64,000 bases of DNA from Frigoribacterium sp. Leaf263 (GTDB lineage Bacteria; Actinomycetota; Actinomycetes; Actinomycetales; Microbacteriaceae), in assembly GCF_001422285.1 (NCBI RefSeq), contig NZ_LMMO01000001.1:720370-784369 (forward strand), read 5' to 3'. The position numbers and the translations under genes were made by a program. The notes under the pieces were generated by a model. That model saw nothing but the letters and a program-made list of their open reading frames with translations, searched no databases and was not told the origin of the DNA. Positions 41,504-49,356 of the stretch are shown one piece after another. Numbering within the stretch: the stretch's first letter is position 1; each line of letters begins with the position of its first letter.

Positions 41504-42129
41504 GCACCGCAGACACCAACGAGAGCGGATCGACCCGCACGCCCGAGGAGATCCGCGCCGACATCGAGCGAACCCGCGCCGGGCTCGGCTACGACGTCGA
41601 CGCGCTCGCCGACAAGGTGAACCCGTCGAGCATCGCCCACCGCCAGACCGAGAAGGTCAAGGGGCGCTTCACGAGCGCCAAGGAGTCCGTCATGGGCGTC
41701 GCCCACTCGGGCGTCGACAGCGTCCGCGACGCCGGCGGCTCGGCCGTCGACAGCGTGCGGGGAGCCGGCGGCTCGGTCGCGGGCGGCGTCACCGGCGCCC
41801 CGCAGCAGGCCGTGCAGAAGGCGAAGGGCAACCCGCTCGCGGTCGGCCTGATCGCCTTCGGCGCCGGGTGGCTGGTCTCGTCGCTGATCCCCGCGTCGGA
41901 CAAGGAGCGGGAGCTCGTCTCGTCGGCGAAGGAGAAGGCCGCGCCGGTCGTCAAGTCGGCCGCGGACGACGCCGCCGAGCACCTGCGCGAGCCCGCGCAG
42001 GAGGCCTTCGCCGCCGTCAAGGAGACCGCTCAGGACGCCGCCTCGACCGTCAAGGACGACACGACCTCGGCCGCCGCCGACGTCAAGGACAGTGCTCAGC
42101 AGTCGAAGGAGAACGTTCAGGGCGCCTGA
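41500..42129 (+). CDS. DUF3618 family protein
   Basis: 209 residues. The DUF3618 N-terminus RTPEEIRADIERTRAGLGYD is followed by DVDALADKVNPSSIAHRQ, an amphipathic stretch, one membrane helix (LAVGLIAFGAGWLVSSLI), and an Ala/Lys/Glu LEA-like tail. DUF3618 genes almost always follow the holin-like gene in actinobacteria. Last gene of the operon, ended by a 20-bp stem terminator. Confidence 0.9.
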   Translation: MSTADTNESGSTRTPEEIRADIERTRAGLGYDVDALADKVNPSSIAHRQTEKVKGRFTSAKESVMGVAHSGVDSVRDAGGSAVDSVRGAGGSVAGGVTGAPQQAVQKAKGNPLAVGLIAFGAGWLVSSLIPASDKERELVSSAKEKAAPVVKSAADDAAEHLREPAQEAFAAVKETAQDAASTVKDDTTSAAADVKDSAQQSKENVQGA

Positions 42130-42140
42130 CCGGCGAACCA

Positions 42141-42186
42141 CACGACGAGGCCCCGCACCGGGAGATCGGTGCGGGGCCTCGTCGTG
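42141..42186 (+). terminator. 20-bp-stem terminator of the stress operon
   Basis: Perfect arms CACGACGAGGCCCCGCACCG (42141-42160) and their complement at 42167-42186, with loop GGAGAT. Confidence 0.9.
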
Positions 42187-42208
42187 TCCTCGACACAGCC
42201 CCCCACAG

Positions 42209-42266
42209 CGCCAGGGGATGGACACGACGCCAGGGGTTCTCCCGGCGTCGTGTCCATCTCCTGGCG
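42209..42266. repeat. REP-like palindromic element, copy 2
   Basis: 23-bp arms at 42209-42231 and 42244-42266 with a single mismatch, around a 12-nt loop. The core GGACACGACGCC/GGCGTCGTGTCC and flanking CCTGGCGTC match copy 1 near 32742. Confidence 0.85.
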
Positions 42267-42282
42267 TCGTGGGGCCCCAGCA

Positions 42283-42327
42283 CGACACGAGGCCCCGCCC
42301 GAGGATGTCGGGCGGGGCCTCGTGTCG
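42283..42327 (-). terminator. 20-bp-stem terminator of the Mn catalase gene
   Basis: Perfect arms CGACACGAGGCCCCGCCCGA (42283-42302) and their complement at 42308-42327, with loop GGATG, immediately beyond the catalase stop on the minus strand. Confidence 0.9.
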
Positions 42328-42337
42328 ACCGTGGGGG

Positions 42338-43219
42338 TCAGCTCTTCGAGAGCTTGTCCTTGACGGTGCCGACGGTCTTCTCGACGATGTTCGGCACGGG
42401 GGTCGTGCCGTAGAGACGCTCGTCGGGCTTCGTGGGCGCGGGGAAGGGCAGGCCGCCGGCAGGTGCCTCCTCGTAGGTGAAGGTGCCCTTGCCGTCGGGG
42501 GTCGGACCCTTGGCCCAGGTGCCCTCCGACGCCGCCTCGCCGTCCGAGAAGTTGTAGAACTTGTACGACTCGGTCTGGATCTCGTTCGACTGCGGGAAGT
42601 TGCTCGGCACCGGCAGGTCCTCGTAGCCGTCGGCCATGAGCTCGCGGGCGGCGGCGGTCCACTGGTTCTGGTGAGCGGTGTCGCGTGCGAGAAGGAATCC
42701 GAGCATGTCCCGGACGCCCTTGTCCTCGGTCATGTGGTACAGACGCGCGACCTGGAGACGGCCCTGCATCTCGGCGTTGGCGTTGGCGATCACGTCGGCG
42801 AGCAGGTTGCCCGACGCCGTGATGTAGCTGCCCGACCACGGGTTGCCGTTCGAGTCGACCGGGCGCGCACCGGCGCCCGCGACGATGGCGTGCTGGATGT
42901 CCGTGCCGCCGACGACGGCCGCGATGACCGGGTCGTCCTGGACGGCCTTCTCGGTCGCGCCGACCGGCGCGTCGGCCAGGAGCTGGCTGATCATGGTGGC
43001 GATCATCTCGACATGGCCGAACTCCTCGGCGCCGATGCCGAAGATCATGTCGCGGTACTTGCCGGGCAGGTGGCTGTTCCAGGCCTGGAAGCCGTACTGC
43101 ATCGCCACCGTGATCTCGCCGTACTGGCCGCCGAGGATCTCCTGCATCTTGTGGGCCAGGACGGCGTCGGGCTTCGACGGAGTGGCCGTGTACTGGAGCT
43201 CTTGCTTGTGGAAGAACAT
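42338..43219 (-). CDS. Manganese catalase
   Basis: Non-haem catalase removing hydrogen peroxide in the cytoplasm; 293 residues. The four-helix dimanganese core is visible: YGEITVAMQYGFQAW (first Glu), GAEEFGHVEMIATM (Glu and His), AEMQGRLQVARLYHMTED (Glu) and RDTAHQNQW (His). The C-terminus matches the long tail of actinobacterial forms. The ATG at 43219 has GAAAGGGAAAG upstream. GTCAACCC lies 80 bp before the start. It is convergent with the LEA/holin/DUF3618 operon. Confidence 0.95.
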   Translation of the reverse strand: MFFHKQELQYTATPSKPDAVLAHKMQEILGGQYGEITVAMQYGFQAWNSHLPGKYRDMIFGIGAEEFGHVEMIATMISQLLADAPVGATEKAVQDDPVIAAVVGGTDIQHAIVAGAGARPVDSNGNPWSGSYITASGNLLADVIANANAEMQGRLQVARLYHMTEDKGVRDMLGFLLARDTAHQNQWTAAARELMADGYEDLPVPSNFPQSNEIQTESYKFYNFSDGEAASEGTWAKGPTPDGKGTFTYEEAPAGGLPFPAPTKPDERLYGTTPVPNIVEKTVGTVKDKLSKS

Positions 43220-43298
43220 TCTTTCCCTTTCGTCGAGAGCATCCACCCTCCTGCCGGCCCCACGGGGAGCGACCGAAGACGATGGATCGGCCCCCACG

Positions 43299-43306
43299 GG
43301 GTTGAC
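43299..43306 (-). promoter_or_regulatory. GTCAACCC element, catalase copy
   Basis: Minus strand reads GGAGTCAACCCCGTGG across this site, sharing GTCAACCC with the stress operon and Rieske gene upstream regions. Confidence 0.4.
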
Positions 43307-43346
43307 TCCGCAGCCGCCAGTGACGACAATCCCGCGCCTCGACGAC

Positions 43347-43376
43347 GAACGGCCCCGGCGTGAGCCGGGGCCGTTC
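43347..43376 (-). terminator. RNase J terminator
   Basis: GAACGGCCCCGGC (43347-43359) and GCCGGGGCCGTTC (43364-43376) with tetraloop GTGA, 20 nt beyond the RNase J stop. Confidence 0.9.
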
Positions 43377-43396
43377 TCAGAGCGGGTCGCGCGAGG

Positions 43397-45091
43397 TCAG
43401 TCGGCGTCGACGACCACGGTCGTGATGACCGGGGTGCGACGGTGCCGACGCAGGAACCACCGGCTGAGGCCGTCGGCGATGGCGTTCTCGGCGCCGACCC
43501 CGTCGACGTGACCGCGGTTGGTCGCCTCGGCCAGCGCCTTGGTGGCCACGTCTTCGGCCTGCGACATCCAGCCGGCCTCTTCGACGAAGCCGCGGGGGAT
43601 GAACTCGACGGGGTCGATGAGCTTCTGCGTGCCCTCGTCGAAGATGCCGAGCACGGTGATGTGCCCCTCTTCGGCGAGCGAGAGGCGGTCCTTCAAGGCG
43701 TCCTCGGTGGCGATGCCGATCGTGGCGCCGTCGACGAAGACGTAGGGGGCGGGGATGCGCCCGGCGATGCTGGCGCGGCCGCGGTCGAGGTCGACGACGA
43801 CGCCGTCCTCGACGACGAGCACGCGGTCCTCCGGCACGCCCGTCGCGATCGCGAGGTCGGCGTTCGCGGTGAGGTGGCGCCATTCGCCGTGGACGGGCAG
43901 CACGTTCTTCGGCTTGACGATGTTGTAGCAGTAGGTGAGCTCGCCGGCGCTGGCGTGACCCGAGACGTGCACCTTGGCGTTGCCCTTGTGCACGACGGTG
44001 GCGCCCCAGCGGATGAGGCCGTTGATGACGCCGTAGATGGCGTTCTCGTTGCCGGGGATCAGCGAGCTGGCGAGGAGGATGGTGTCGCCCTCGCCGACCT
44101 TGATGATGTGCTCTCGGTTCGCCATGCGCGACAGCGCCGCCATCGGCTCGCCCTGCGAGCCGGTGCAGATGAGCACGATCTTGTTGTCGGCCATCTTGCT
44201 CAGCTGCTTGAGGTCGACCACGAGGCCCTTGGGGATCGTGAGGTAGCCGAGGTCGGAGGCGATGCCCATGTTGCGCACCATCGAGCGACCCACGAAGGCG
44301 ACCTTGCGGCCGTGCTTGTGCGCCGTGTCGAGCACCTGCTGGATGCGGTGGACGTGGCTGGCGAAGCTCGACACGACGATGCGCTTGGGCGCCTCGCGGA
44401 AGACGCGGTCGATGGCGGCGCCGAGGTCCTTCTCGGCGGTCGTGAAGCCGGGGACCTCCGCGTTGGTGGAGTCGGTCATGAAGAGGTCGACGCCCTCGTC
44501 GCCCAGGCGGGCGAAGTGGTTGAGGTCGGTGATCCGCTTGTCCATCGGGAACTGGTCCATCTTGAAGTCGCCCGTGTGGAGGACGATCCCGGCGCTCGTG
44601 CGCAGGGCGACCGCGAGGCCGTCGGGGATGGAGTGGTTCACGGCCACGAACTCGAGGTCGAAGGGGCCGGCCTGGTGGTGGTCGCCGGCGGCGACCTCGT
44701 GGGTGATCGGCGTGATCTTGTGCTCCTGCAGCTTCGCCGTGATGAAGGCGAGGGTGAGCTTCGACCCGATCAGGGGGATGTCGGGGCGCTCTTTGAGCAG
44801 GTAGGGGACTCCGCCGATGTGGTCCTCGTGACCGTGCGTCAGCACGATGGCCTCGACGTCCTTCAGGCGGTCGCGCAGCGGGGTGAAGTCGGGCAGGATC
44901 ACGTCGATGCCGGGCTGGGTCTCTTCGGGGAAGAGCACGCCGCAGTCGACGACGACGAGCTTGCCCTTGTGCTCGAAGAGGGTCATGTTGCGGCCGACGT
45001 CGCCGAGTCCGCCGAGGGGCGTGACCCGCAGGGCCCCGCGCTTCAGCGGCTGCGGCTTCTTCAGGTCGAGGGAGTGCTTGGTGGTCTGCAT
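43397..45091 (-). CDS. rnj: Ribonuclease J
   Basis: 5'-3' exo/endoribonuclease for rRNA maturation and mRNA decay; 564 residues. The metallo-beta-lactamase motif is LTHGHEDHIGG. Further ligands are in LHTGDFKMD and VHVSGHASAGEL; the beta-CASP domain includes FVGRSMVRNMGIASDL. In many actinobacteria it follows dapA; here it stands alone after a 373-bp gap. A hairpin in its leader (GAGGTG with CACCTC) may matter for autoregulation. Confidence 0.95.
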   Translation of the reverse strand: MQTTKHSLDLKKPQPLKRGALRVTPLGGLGDVGRNMTLFEHKGKLVVVDCGVLFPEETQPGIDVILPDFTPLRDRLKDVEAIVLTHGHEDHIGGVPYLLKERPDIPLIGSKLTLAFITAKLQEHKITPITHEVAAGDHHQAGPFDLEFVAVNHSIPDGLAVALRTSAGIVLHTGDFKMDQFPMDKRITDLNHFARLGDEGVDLFMTDSTNAEVPGFTTAEKDLGAAIDRVFREAPKRIVVSSFASHVHRIQQVLDTAHKHGRKVAFVGRSMVRNMGIASDLGYLTIPKGLVVDLKQLSKMADNKIVLICTGSQGEPMAALSRMANREHIIKVGEGDTILLASSLIPGNENAIYGVINGLIRWGATVVHKGNAKVHVSGHASAGELTYCYNIVKPKNVLPVHGEWRHLTANADLAIATGVPEDRVLVVEDGVVVDLDRGRASIAGRIPAPYVFVDGATIGIATEDALKDRLSLAEEGHITVLGIFDEGTQKLIDPVEFIPRGFVEEAGWMSQAEDVATKALAEATNRGHVDGVGAENAIADGLSRWFLRRHRRTPVITTVVVDAD

Positions 45092-45464
45092 AGAGGATCT
45101 TCTGTCTCTGAGGTGGGTGTGCTGGCCGCACCTCTGGACCAGGTGCGTGTCGTCGTACGGGTGGTGCCGGGGAGATCGGAGAGTTGCTGCCAGAGATCTC
45201 GGGGTGGTGCGGAAGTCTGTGTCGCGGGCTCGTGCCTCGTCGCCGCCGTCATCGGTCGGAAGACCAGTTTCGCACGCCTGGTGACCTCGACGGCACCGCG
45301 CGCGACGGCCGGGCGGGCGGATAGCCCTTCAGGGCGTCGGTGTCAACCCGCTCGACGGGGTCGGACCGGCCCGGCGACCGCGCCCTACTGTCGGGCCGTC
45401 AGGCCCTCCGCCGTCATCCGGCTCCGGGCATCATGACCGCACACGACGTCACCGGAGAACCGAC
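45092..45464. other. 373-bp divergent gap between RNase J and Rieske genes
   Basis: No gene seen. On the RNase J side a leader of unknown length carries a GAGGTG/CACCTC hairpin (about 45100-45140). On the Rieske side CGGTGTCAACCC lies at 45338-45349 and GGCGACCGCGCCCTACTGT follows, the latter a possible -10 (TACTGT, 45386-45391). Confidence 0.5.
45338..45349 (+). promoter_or_regulatory. CGGTGTCAACCC element, Rieske copy
   Basis: Identical 12-mer to 39941-39952, and at nearly the same distance (116 versus 119 nt) from the downstream start codon. Confidence 0.45.
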
Positions 45465-46340
45465 ATGCGAGAACTGCCGATCGTCAAGGCCCTGGCCGCC
45501 GTCGAGGACGCCTCGACCCTCGACCCCGTCGTCACCCGGGTGCAGCGCGTGGTCGACGCCGTGCTCGCCCCCCGGGCCCTGCGCGACCTGCTGCACGGGG
45601 TTCCCGCCGGGCACCCGCTGCACCCCGTGCTGGTGCTCGTCCCCACCGGCTCGTGGATCAGCGCCGCCGTGCTCGACGCGATGCCCGGCCAGGAGCGGGC
45701 CGCTCGCACCCTCGTCGGCGTCGGGCTGCTCGCCGTGGCGCCCTCGGCGCTCGCCGGGTTCGCCGACTGGGCGGCGTCGCACGAGCAGCAGAAGCGGGTG
45801 GGTCTCGTGCACTCCGCGGCGAACCTCGTCGCCACGGCCCTCTACGGCGCGTCGTACCTGCAGCGCCTCCGCGGCCGGAGCACGAGCGCGAAGCTCCTCG
45901 GCTGGACGGGACTCGGGGCCGTCGGGCTCGGCGGCTTCATCGGCGGGCACCTCGCCTACCGTCAGGCCGTCGGGGCCAACCACGCCGAGGACGTCCCGCA
46001 CTTGGTGAGTCCCGGCTGGCACGAGGTCGCTCCTCTCGACGAGCTGCCCGACGGCGAGCTCACCGGCCGCGAGGTCGACGGGCAGCCGGTCGTGGTGCTC
46101 CGTCGGGGCGATCGGGCGCATGTGCTCTCCGACACCTGCAGCCACCTCTCGGGCCCGCTCTCCGAGGGCGCCCTCACGACCGAGCGGGGCGAGGCGTGCG
46201 TCACCTGCCCGTGGCACGACAGCGTCTTCTCGCTCCGGACCGGCGAGGTCGTGCACGGACCGGCGACCTCGCCGCAGCCCGCCTTCACGACCCGAGTGGT
46301 CGACGGCGTGCTCGAGGCGCGACTGCCGAACGCCGGCTGA
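45465..46340 (+). CDS. DUF2231-Rieske fusion membrane protein
   Basis: 291 residues. The N-terminal part has GHPLHPVLVLVPTGSWISAA and four membrane helices, the DUF2231 pattern. The C-terminal 105 residues form a Rieske 2Fe-2S domain with CSHLSGPLSEG and CPWHDSVFSLRTG. It would be a membrane-tethered electron carrier facing the cytoplasm. The partner is unknown. The upstream element shared with the LEA-like operon suggests common stress control. Confidence 0.88.
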   Translation: MRELPIVKALAAVEDASTLDPVVTRVQRVVDAVLAPRALRDLLHGVPAGHPLHPVLVLVPTGSWISAAVLDAMPGQERAARTLVGVGLLAVAPSALAGFADWAASHEQQKRVGLVHSAANLVATALYGASYLQRLRGRSTSAKLLGWTGLGAVGLGGFIGGHLAYRQAVGANHAEDVPHLVSPGWHEVAPLDELPDGELTGREVDGQPVVVLRRGDRAHVLSDTCSHLSGPLSEGALTTERGEACVTCPWHDSVFSLRTGEVVHGPATSPQPAFTTRVVDGVLEARLPNAG

Positions 46341-46395
46341 CGACGCGCCCCGCGCCTCCTCGGGAGGTGCGGGGCACGTCGTCACGGACCCGCGA

Positions 46396-46806
46396 CTACT
46401 GCGAGTGGACCATCCCGCGACCCGTCGCGTCGTCCTGCCACAGCGTCAGGTGAGGGTTCTTCAGCAGGACCGCGACCGCGCAGGCGCCGGCCTGCGCGAA
46501 GAAGACGACCTCGTCCATCAGCGTGAGCCCGGTCGGCGCCGCTCCGAAGAGGTGCGGGTCGGCCATGCCGGAGAGCCCCAGGACGAGGAACGAGAGACCG
46601 GGTATCGCGACGAGGATGCGGATCGTCAGCGCCGACGCCGGCAGCAGCGCCGCCGCGAGCAGCAGAGCGGCCGACCCGAGGTAGACGACGTCGAGCGCGA
46701 TGTCGACGGTGAAGATGCCGAGCATGTGCTCGCCCTCGATGAACAGCCCGATCAGGCCGTGGCCGCCGACGATCATGGCGAGCATGAGGGCGATGGACTT
46801 CGTCAT
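46396..46806 (-). CDS. Four-helix membrane protein, DUF4383-like
   Basis: 136 residues with four hydrophobic helices (SIALMLAMIVGGHGLIGLFI; IALDVVYLGSAALLLAAALL; IRILVAIPGLSFLVLGLSG; MDEVVFFAQAGACAVAVLL). Small proteins of this layout with an early Gly-rich helix are usually assigned to DUF4383; the match is tentative. GGAGGAG at correct distance supports ATG 46806. It converges with the Rieske gene. Confidence 0.7.
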   Translation of the reverse strand: MTKSIALMLAMIVGGHGLIGLFIEGEHMLGIFTVDIALDVVYLGSAALLLAAALLPASALTIRILVAIPGLSFLVLGLSGMADPHLFGAAPTGLTLMDEVVFFAQAGACAVAVLLKNPHLTLWQDDATGRGMVHSQ

Positions 46807-46952
46807 GGTGATGCTCCTCCTGGAGGTTCGGCGGGACTGCCGGCGACGGGACGTCTCGAGCGCGACGTGCGGTCGACGGTAGCGACGGCAGGTGTCGGCG
46901 AACTGAGGCGATCTGTACCCCGATCGGTCGGGTCCGCCTCGACCGGCGCTGC

Positions 46953-46958
46953 TTGGAT
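46953..46958 (+). promoter_or_regulatory. Leaderless -10 box (membrane protein/nitroreductase)
   Basis: TTGGAT ends 7 nt before the ATG at 46966. Confidence 0.4.
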
Positions 46959-46965
46959 CGGGGTC

Positions 46966-47364
46966 ATGCAGAGCGAGCGCCGCCCCGTCGTCGAACCGGC
47001 CGTCCGTCGAGCGGGGCTCGCGCTCCGGGCGGCGACCGCGGCCTACGTGCTCACCTGCGGCGTCGGACTGGCCGTCCGCCGCGGGCTCCTGCGGACGGAC
47101 CGCGCACGCTGGGTGCACCACGCCCTCTTCGTGACGACGGCGGCCACCACGGCTCTCGCGGTCGCCGCCCTCGCCACGAGCCGCCGTCGTGCGGCCCTGG
47201 CGCTCGCCGCCTCGGCCGTCCCCTTCGTCGCCCTGACCCGGGTCTCGGCCCGCACCGGTCCCCACGCCCGGGTGGCGCTCGCGGCCGCACCGGCCTACGC
47301 CGCCGCGTGGCTCGTCCTCGACCGCGACGCCGTCTCGGCGCGGGCCGGGGCGGGGGCGCGCTGA
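46966..47364 (+). CDS. Small multi-helix membrane protein, unknown
   Basis: 132 residues, Ala/Arg-rich, with about four hydrophobic segments ([67 protein letters not shown]). No family recognised. It overlaps the nitroreductase start (TGATG), so the two are co-expressed. Codon use is normal for the genome. Confidence 0.65.
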   Translation: MQSERRPVVEPAVRRAGLALRAATAAYVLTCGVGLAVRRGLLRTDRARWVHHALFVTTAATTALAVAALATSRRRAALALAASAVPFVALTRVSARTGPHARVALAAAPAYAAAWLVLDRDAVSARAGAGAR

Positions 47365-48209
47365 TGGACTTCTTCGACGTCGTCCGCCGCCGACGGACCA
47401 TGAACAGCCATTTCACCGACGAGCCGGTCAGCGCCGCCGACCAGCGCCTCCTGATGGAGCTCGCCGGGCGAGCCCCCAGTCAGCTGAACAGTCAGCCGTG
47501 GCGCTTCGTGCTGATCGAGTCGCGCGAGACGATCGAGGCCGTCGCCCGCATCAGCGGCGAGAGCATGACCGAGTCGATGGCGCGCGGGGCGTTCTTCGAC
47601 CGGTACAAGCCCTTCTTCCGGTTCAGCCCGGCCGAGATGGAGCGGCACCGCGACGGCATGCTGTTCGACCGCCTGCCCGCGCCGCTCCGGCCATTCACCC
47701 GCCAGGTCTTCACGAAGCGCGGGCGTCTGCTCATGAACGCGCTGCGCGTGCCGCAGACCCTCGGCGCCGAGAACCGCAAGCTGGTCGCGGGCGCCCCGTT
47801 GCTGCTCGGCGTGATGCTCGACCGGTCGTCGTTCCGGCCCGACTCGCTGACGTCGTTCTACTCGACGTTCAGCATGGGGGCCGCGATGGAGAACGTGTGG
47901 CTCGCGACCGTGCCCCTCGGGCTCGGCATCCAGTTCATCTCGTTCCCGATGGAGCTGCCCGAGCGCTGGGCCGAGATCGAGCGCCTGCTCGCGGTGCCCG
48001 ACGACCTCGAGCTGATGGCCGTCTACCGCATCGGCCACGTGCCCGCCGAGAAGGTCCGGCCCGCGATCGACTGGGTCAGCGACGAGCGCAAGGTCATCTC
48101 GCAGTACGTCTTCCGAGAGGACTGCACCCGAGCCCAGGAGGGCTGGGACGCCCCGCCGCAGCCGGTCGCCGCGCCGGGCGGGGGAGCCGAGGAGGCGCGG
48201 GTCGACTGA
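47364..48209 (+). CDS. Nitroreductase family protein
   Basis: 281 residues, FMN-dependent oxidoreductase fold. [20 protein letters not shown] and [17 protein letters not shown] form the FMN phosphate and ring sites, and [20 protein letters not shown] is the conserved C-terminal helix. It reduces quinones, nitro compounds or similar; substrate unknown. An insert of about 50 residues in the middle is longer than in minimal nitroreductases. The last codons (AEEARVD) are a GGAGGCGCGG motif copy. Confidence 0.88.
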   Translation: MDFFDVVRRRRTMNSHFTDEPVSAADQRLLMELAGRAPSQLNSQPWRFVLIESRETIEAVARISGESMTESMARGAFFDRYKPFFRFSPAEMERHRDGMLFDRLPAPLRPFTRQVFTKRGRLLMNALRVPQTLGAENRKLVAGAPLLLGVMLDRSSFRPDSLTSFYSTFSMGAAMENVWLATVPLGLGIQFISFPMELPERWAEIERLLAVPDDLELMAVYRIGHVPAEKVRPAIDWVSDERKVISQYVFREDCTRAQEGWDAPPQPVAAPGGGAEEARVD

Positions 48210-48231
48210 CCCCGCCCGTCACCTCCGCCCC

Positions 48232-49356
48232 TCACCCGCGTTCGGCGTCGAGGCGCCGGACGAGCGCGGCGACCGCGGCCCGGCCGGCCCGGTTGGCCCC
48301 GACGGTCGACTGCGACGGGCCGTAGCCGATCAGGTGCACGCGGGGGTCGAGCCGGGCGGCCGTCCCGTCGAGCGGCACGCCGCCGAGGGGGCCGCGGAGT
48401 CCGAGCGGGTCGATGTGGCCGAGATCGGCGCGGAACCCGGTCGCCCACACGACGGCGTCGACGCTCGTGCTCGAGCCGTCGGACTCGATCACGTGTCGTG
48501 GGCCGAGAGCGGTGAACATCGGTCGACGGACGAGCACGCCCCGCCGGCGGGCGTCGACGGCGGACGAGGTCCAGCCGAGACCGGTGTACGAGACGATGCT
48601 CGCCGGCTCGCGGCCCGCCGCGGCGTCGACCGCCACCCGGCGCTCGACGTCGACGCCGTCGAGGCTCTGCGTGAAGTCGTGGTCGAGGAACACCGGTTCG
48701 CGCCGCGTGTACCAGAGCGTCGTCGCGACCCGGCTGATCTCGTCGAGCAGCTGCACGGCTGAGATCCCGCCGCCGACGATCGCCACCCGCTGCCCCACGA
48801 AGGCCTCCGCCGCGACGTAGTCGCGGGTGTGCAGCTGGGTGCCGGTGAAGAGGTCGCGCCCCGGCAGGTCGGGGACGCGGGGCGTGTTCCAGGTGCCGGT
48901 GGCGTTGACGACGACCCGCGCCTCCCAGGCTCCGGCGGACGTCTCGAGACGCAGCGGGCCGTCGGGGTCGTCGTCGACGGCGCGCACCGAGTCGACGTGC
49001 ACCGGTCGGAGGATCGCGAGATCGTCGGCGGCCTCGTAGGCGGCGAAGTAGCGGGGCACGGCCGTGCGGCTGGGCTCGGCCGGATCGACCGGGGGCAGCG
49101 GCATGCCGGGCAGGTCGAAGATGCCGTTCACCGTTGCCATCCGCAGCGACTCCCAGCGGTGCTGCCACGCGCCTCCGGGGTGCTGCTCGGCGTCCAGCAC
49201 GACGAGGGTGCGGGCGCCGCCGCCGCCGTCGCCGCCGTTGCTGGCGGCGTCGCCGTCGAGCGCCGAGGTGAAGCCGCGCCGCCGCAGGTGGTGGGCTGCC
49301 GAGAGACCGGCCTGCCCACCGCCCACGACGACGACGGTCGCGTGCCGTGCGGTCAT
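48232..49356 (-). CDS. FAD-dependent monooxygenase-like oxidoreductase
   Basis: 374 residues. FAD Rossmann motif VVVGGGQAGLSAAHHL, second NAD(P)H motif VAIVGGGISAVQLLDE and the ATGFR motif mark a flavin-containing monooxygenase-like/CzcO family enzyme. A Gly/Asp-rich insert (DGDAASNGGDGGGG) splits beta-1 and beta-2. Substrate unknown. Its start overlaps the stop of the membrane protein upstream (ATGA), making it the third gene of the sigma-factor operon. An unusual partner for a sigma factor. Confidence 0.88.
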   Translation of the reverse strand: MTARHATVVVVGGGQAGLSAAHHLRRRGFTSALDGDAASNGGDGGGGARTLVVLDAEQHPGGAWQHRWESLRMATVNGIFDLPGMPLPPVDPAEPSRTAVPRYFAAYEAADDLAILRPVHVDSVRAVDDDPDGPLRLETSAGAWEARVVVNATGTWNTPRVPDLPGRDLFTGTQLHTRDYVAAEAFVGQRVAIVGGGISAVQLLDEISRVATTLWYTRREPVFLDHDFTQSLDGVDVERRVAVDAAAGREPASIVSYTGLGWTSSAVDARRRGVLVRRPMFTALGPRHVIESDGSSTSVDAVVWATGFRADLGHIDPLGLRGPLGGVPLDGTAARLDPRVHLIGYGPSQSTVGANRAGRAAVAALVRRLDAERG

